DNA of 64,000 nucleotides, taken from contig NZ_JAAVLW010000011.1 of NCBI RefSeq assembly GCF_013114835.1, forward strand, positions 124,001 to 188,000, read 5' to 3'. The stretch comes from Bradyrhizobium archetypum (GTDB lineage Bacteria > Pseudomonadota > Alphaproteobacteria > Rhizobiales > Xanthobacteraceae). Under the pieces are notes generated by a model. The model did not search any database, had not been told where the DNA came from, and was given only the letters and a program-made list of their open reading frames with translations. Position 1 is the stretch's first letter. Each line of letters opens with the position of its first letter. The position numbers were made by a program, and so were the translations under genes. This document shows positions 63,865 to 64,000 of this stretch, piece after piece.

Positions 63865-64000
63865 GTGCTCTCTCGTCCGCTGTCCTTTGTGCCGAGCAGG
63901 TATTCGCGCACCAGTGTGCGGGCGCGGCGCAGGCGGCTTTTGGCCGCTTCGCGCGTCACGCCGAGCCGCCCGGCGATTTCCCCAATCGTCAGATCTTCGA
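63861..64000 (-). CDS. C-terminal part of a sigma-70 family (ECF) factor, cut by the window edge
   Basis: The minus-strand frame entering from the right edge reads EDLTIGEIAGRLGVTREAAK, then SRLRRARTLVREYLLG, ending GREST and TGA. This is sigma region 4: a helix-turn-helix with the typical I(G/A).RLG.(T/S)..A(A/V)KSRL.RAR. The start lies outside the window. Its stop overlaps the small membrane protein start. Confidence 0.88.
   Translation of the reverse strand, partial: EDLTIGEIAGRLGVTREAAKSRLRRARTLVREYLLGTKDSGREST

Overview
The window is high-GC alphaproteobacterial chromosome, most likely Bradyrhizobium or a close relative in the Nitrobacteraceae. The basis is the gene content (glmS, recG, sdhE-mfd, a phosphatidylcholine synthase, an IalB-family protein, nasT-nasS, phasin), FixK-type boxes, and several intergenic palindromes of the kind scattered through Bradyrhizobium genomes. 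The species call is inference from sequence memory; no search was run.

Layout. 1-2.7 kb: a gene-poor edge with a truncated HEPN-like end, five decayed copies of a GGTGACAGTGCACT-type repeat, a small orphan gene, a GST and a long dispersed repeat. 2.7-23 kb: core genes: glmS, a DUF502 membrane protein, a DapA-family lyase convergent with recG, sdhE-mfd, two unusual genes (a GGDEF-like protein without its signature and an AMP-ligase-like protein without its signature), an oligopeptide-type binding protein, ialB family, hspQ, an AEC transporter, a UbiH-like hydroxylase, pcs-terC and a quinone oxidoreductase. 24-27.3 kb: a patch with transfer marks: an orphan gene, a sulfite dehydrogenase pair, an IS5-type transposase tail and a tRNA-Arg-like gene with a GCG anticodon. 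27.5-32.5 kb: an acetylornithine-aminotransferase-like gene behind an apparent leader-peptide attenuator, rimO, and the nitrate-sensing pair nasT-nasS. 32.5-39.8 kb: pxpB-pxpC-pxpA (5-oxoprolinase), an RraA-like/cupin pair, secreted proteins and a PheC-like periplasmic protein. 39.9-46.8 kb: a six-gene minus-strand operon encoding a sugar-type ABC importer, a 2-hydroxyacid dehydrogenase and an amidase. 47-52 kb: an LTXXQ-type secreted protein, an acyl-CoA-dehydrogenase-like gene with a frameshifted VOC gene, PilZ, a Bug-type binding protein and a DsbA-like protein. 52.5-60.5 kb: an apparent low-oxygen block (alcohol dehydrogenase, APH-AAA fusion kinase, CHAD, universal stress protein, phasin, Pat-like CoA ligase/acetyltransferase) with three FNR/FixK-type boxes. 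60.5-64 kb: a second patchy edge with stress-protein and serine-recombinase relics, two tandem secreted cysteine-module proteins, a GST, a methyltransferase and the end of a sigma factor.

The strongest candidate for something undescribed is the region upstream of the argD-like gene (28.74-28.92 kb). A TTGACA promoter sits just after rimO. It would start transcription at or next to the ATG of a 29-residue peptide with 11 arginines. This is followed by a 15-bp terminator-like hairpin and then argD. It reads as a leaderless arginine attenuator, comparable in layout to the rhizobial trp leader. A second candidate is the pair of secreted proteins at 60.75-61.5 kb, built from four modules with identical C-x4-C-x12-C-x4-C spacing.
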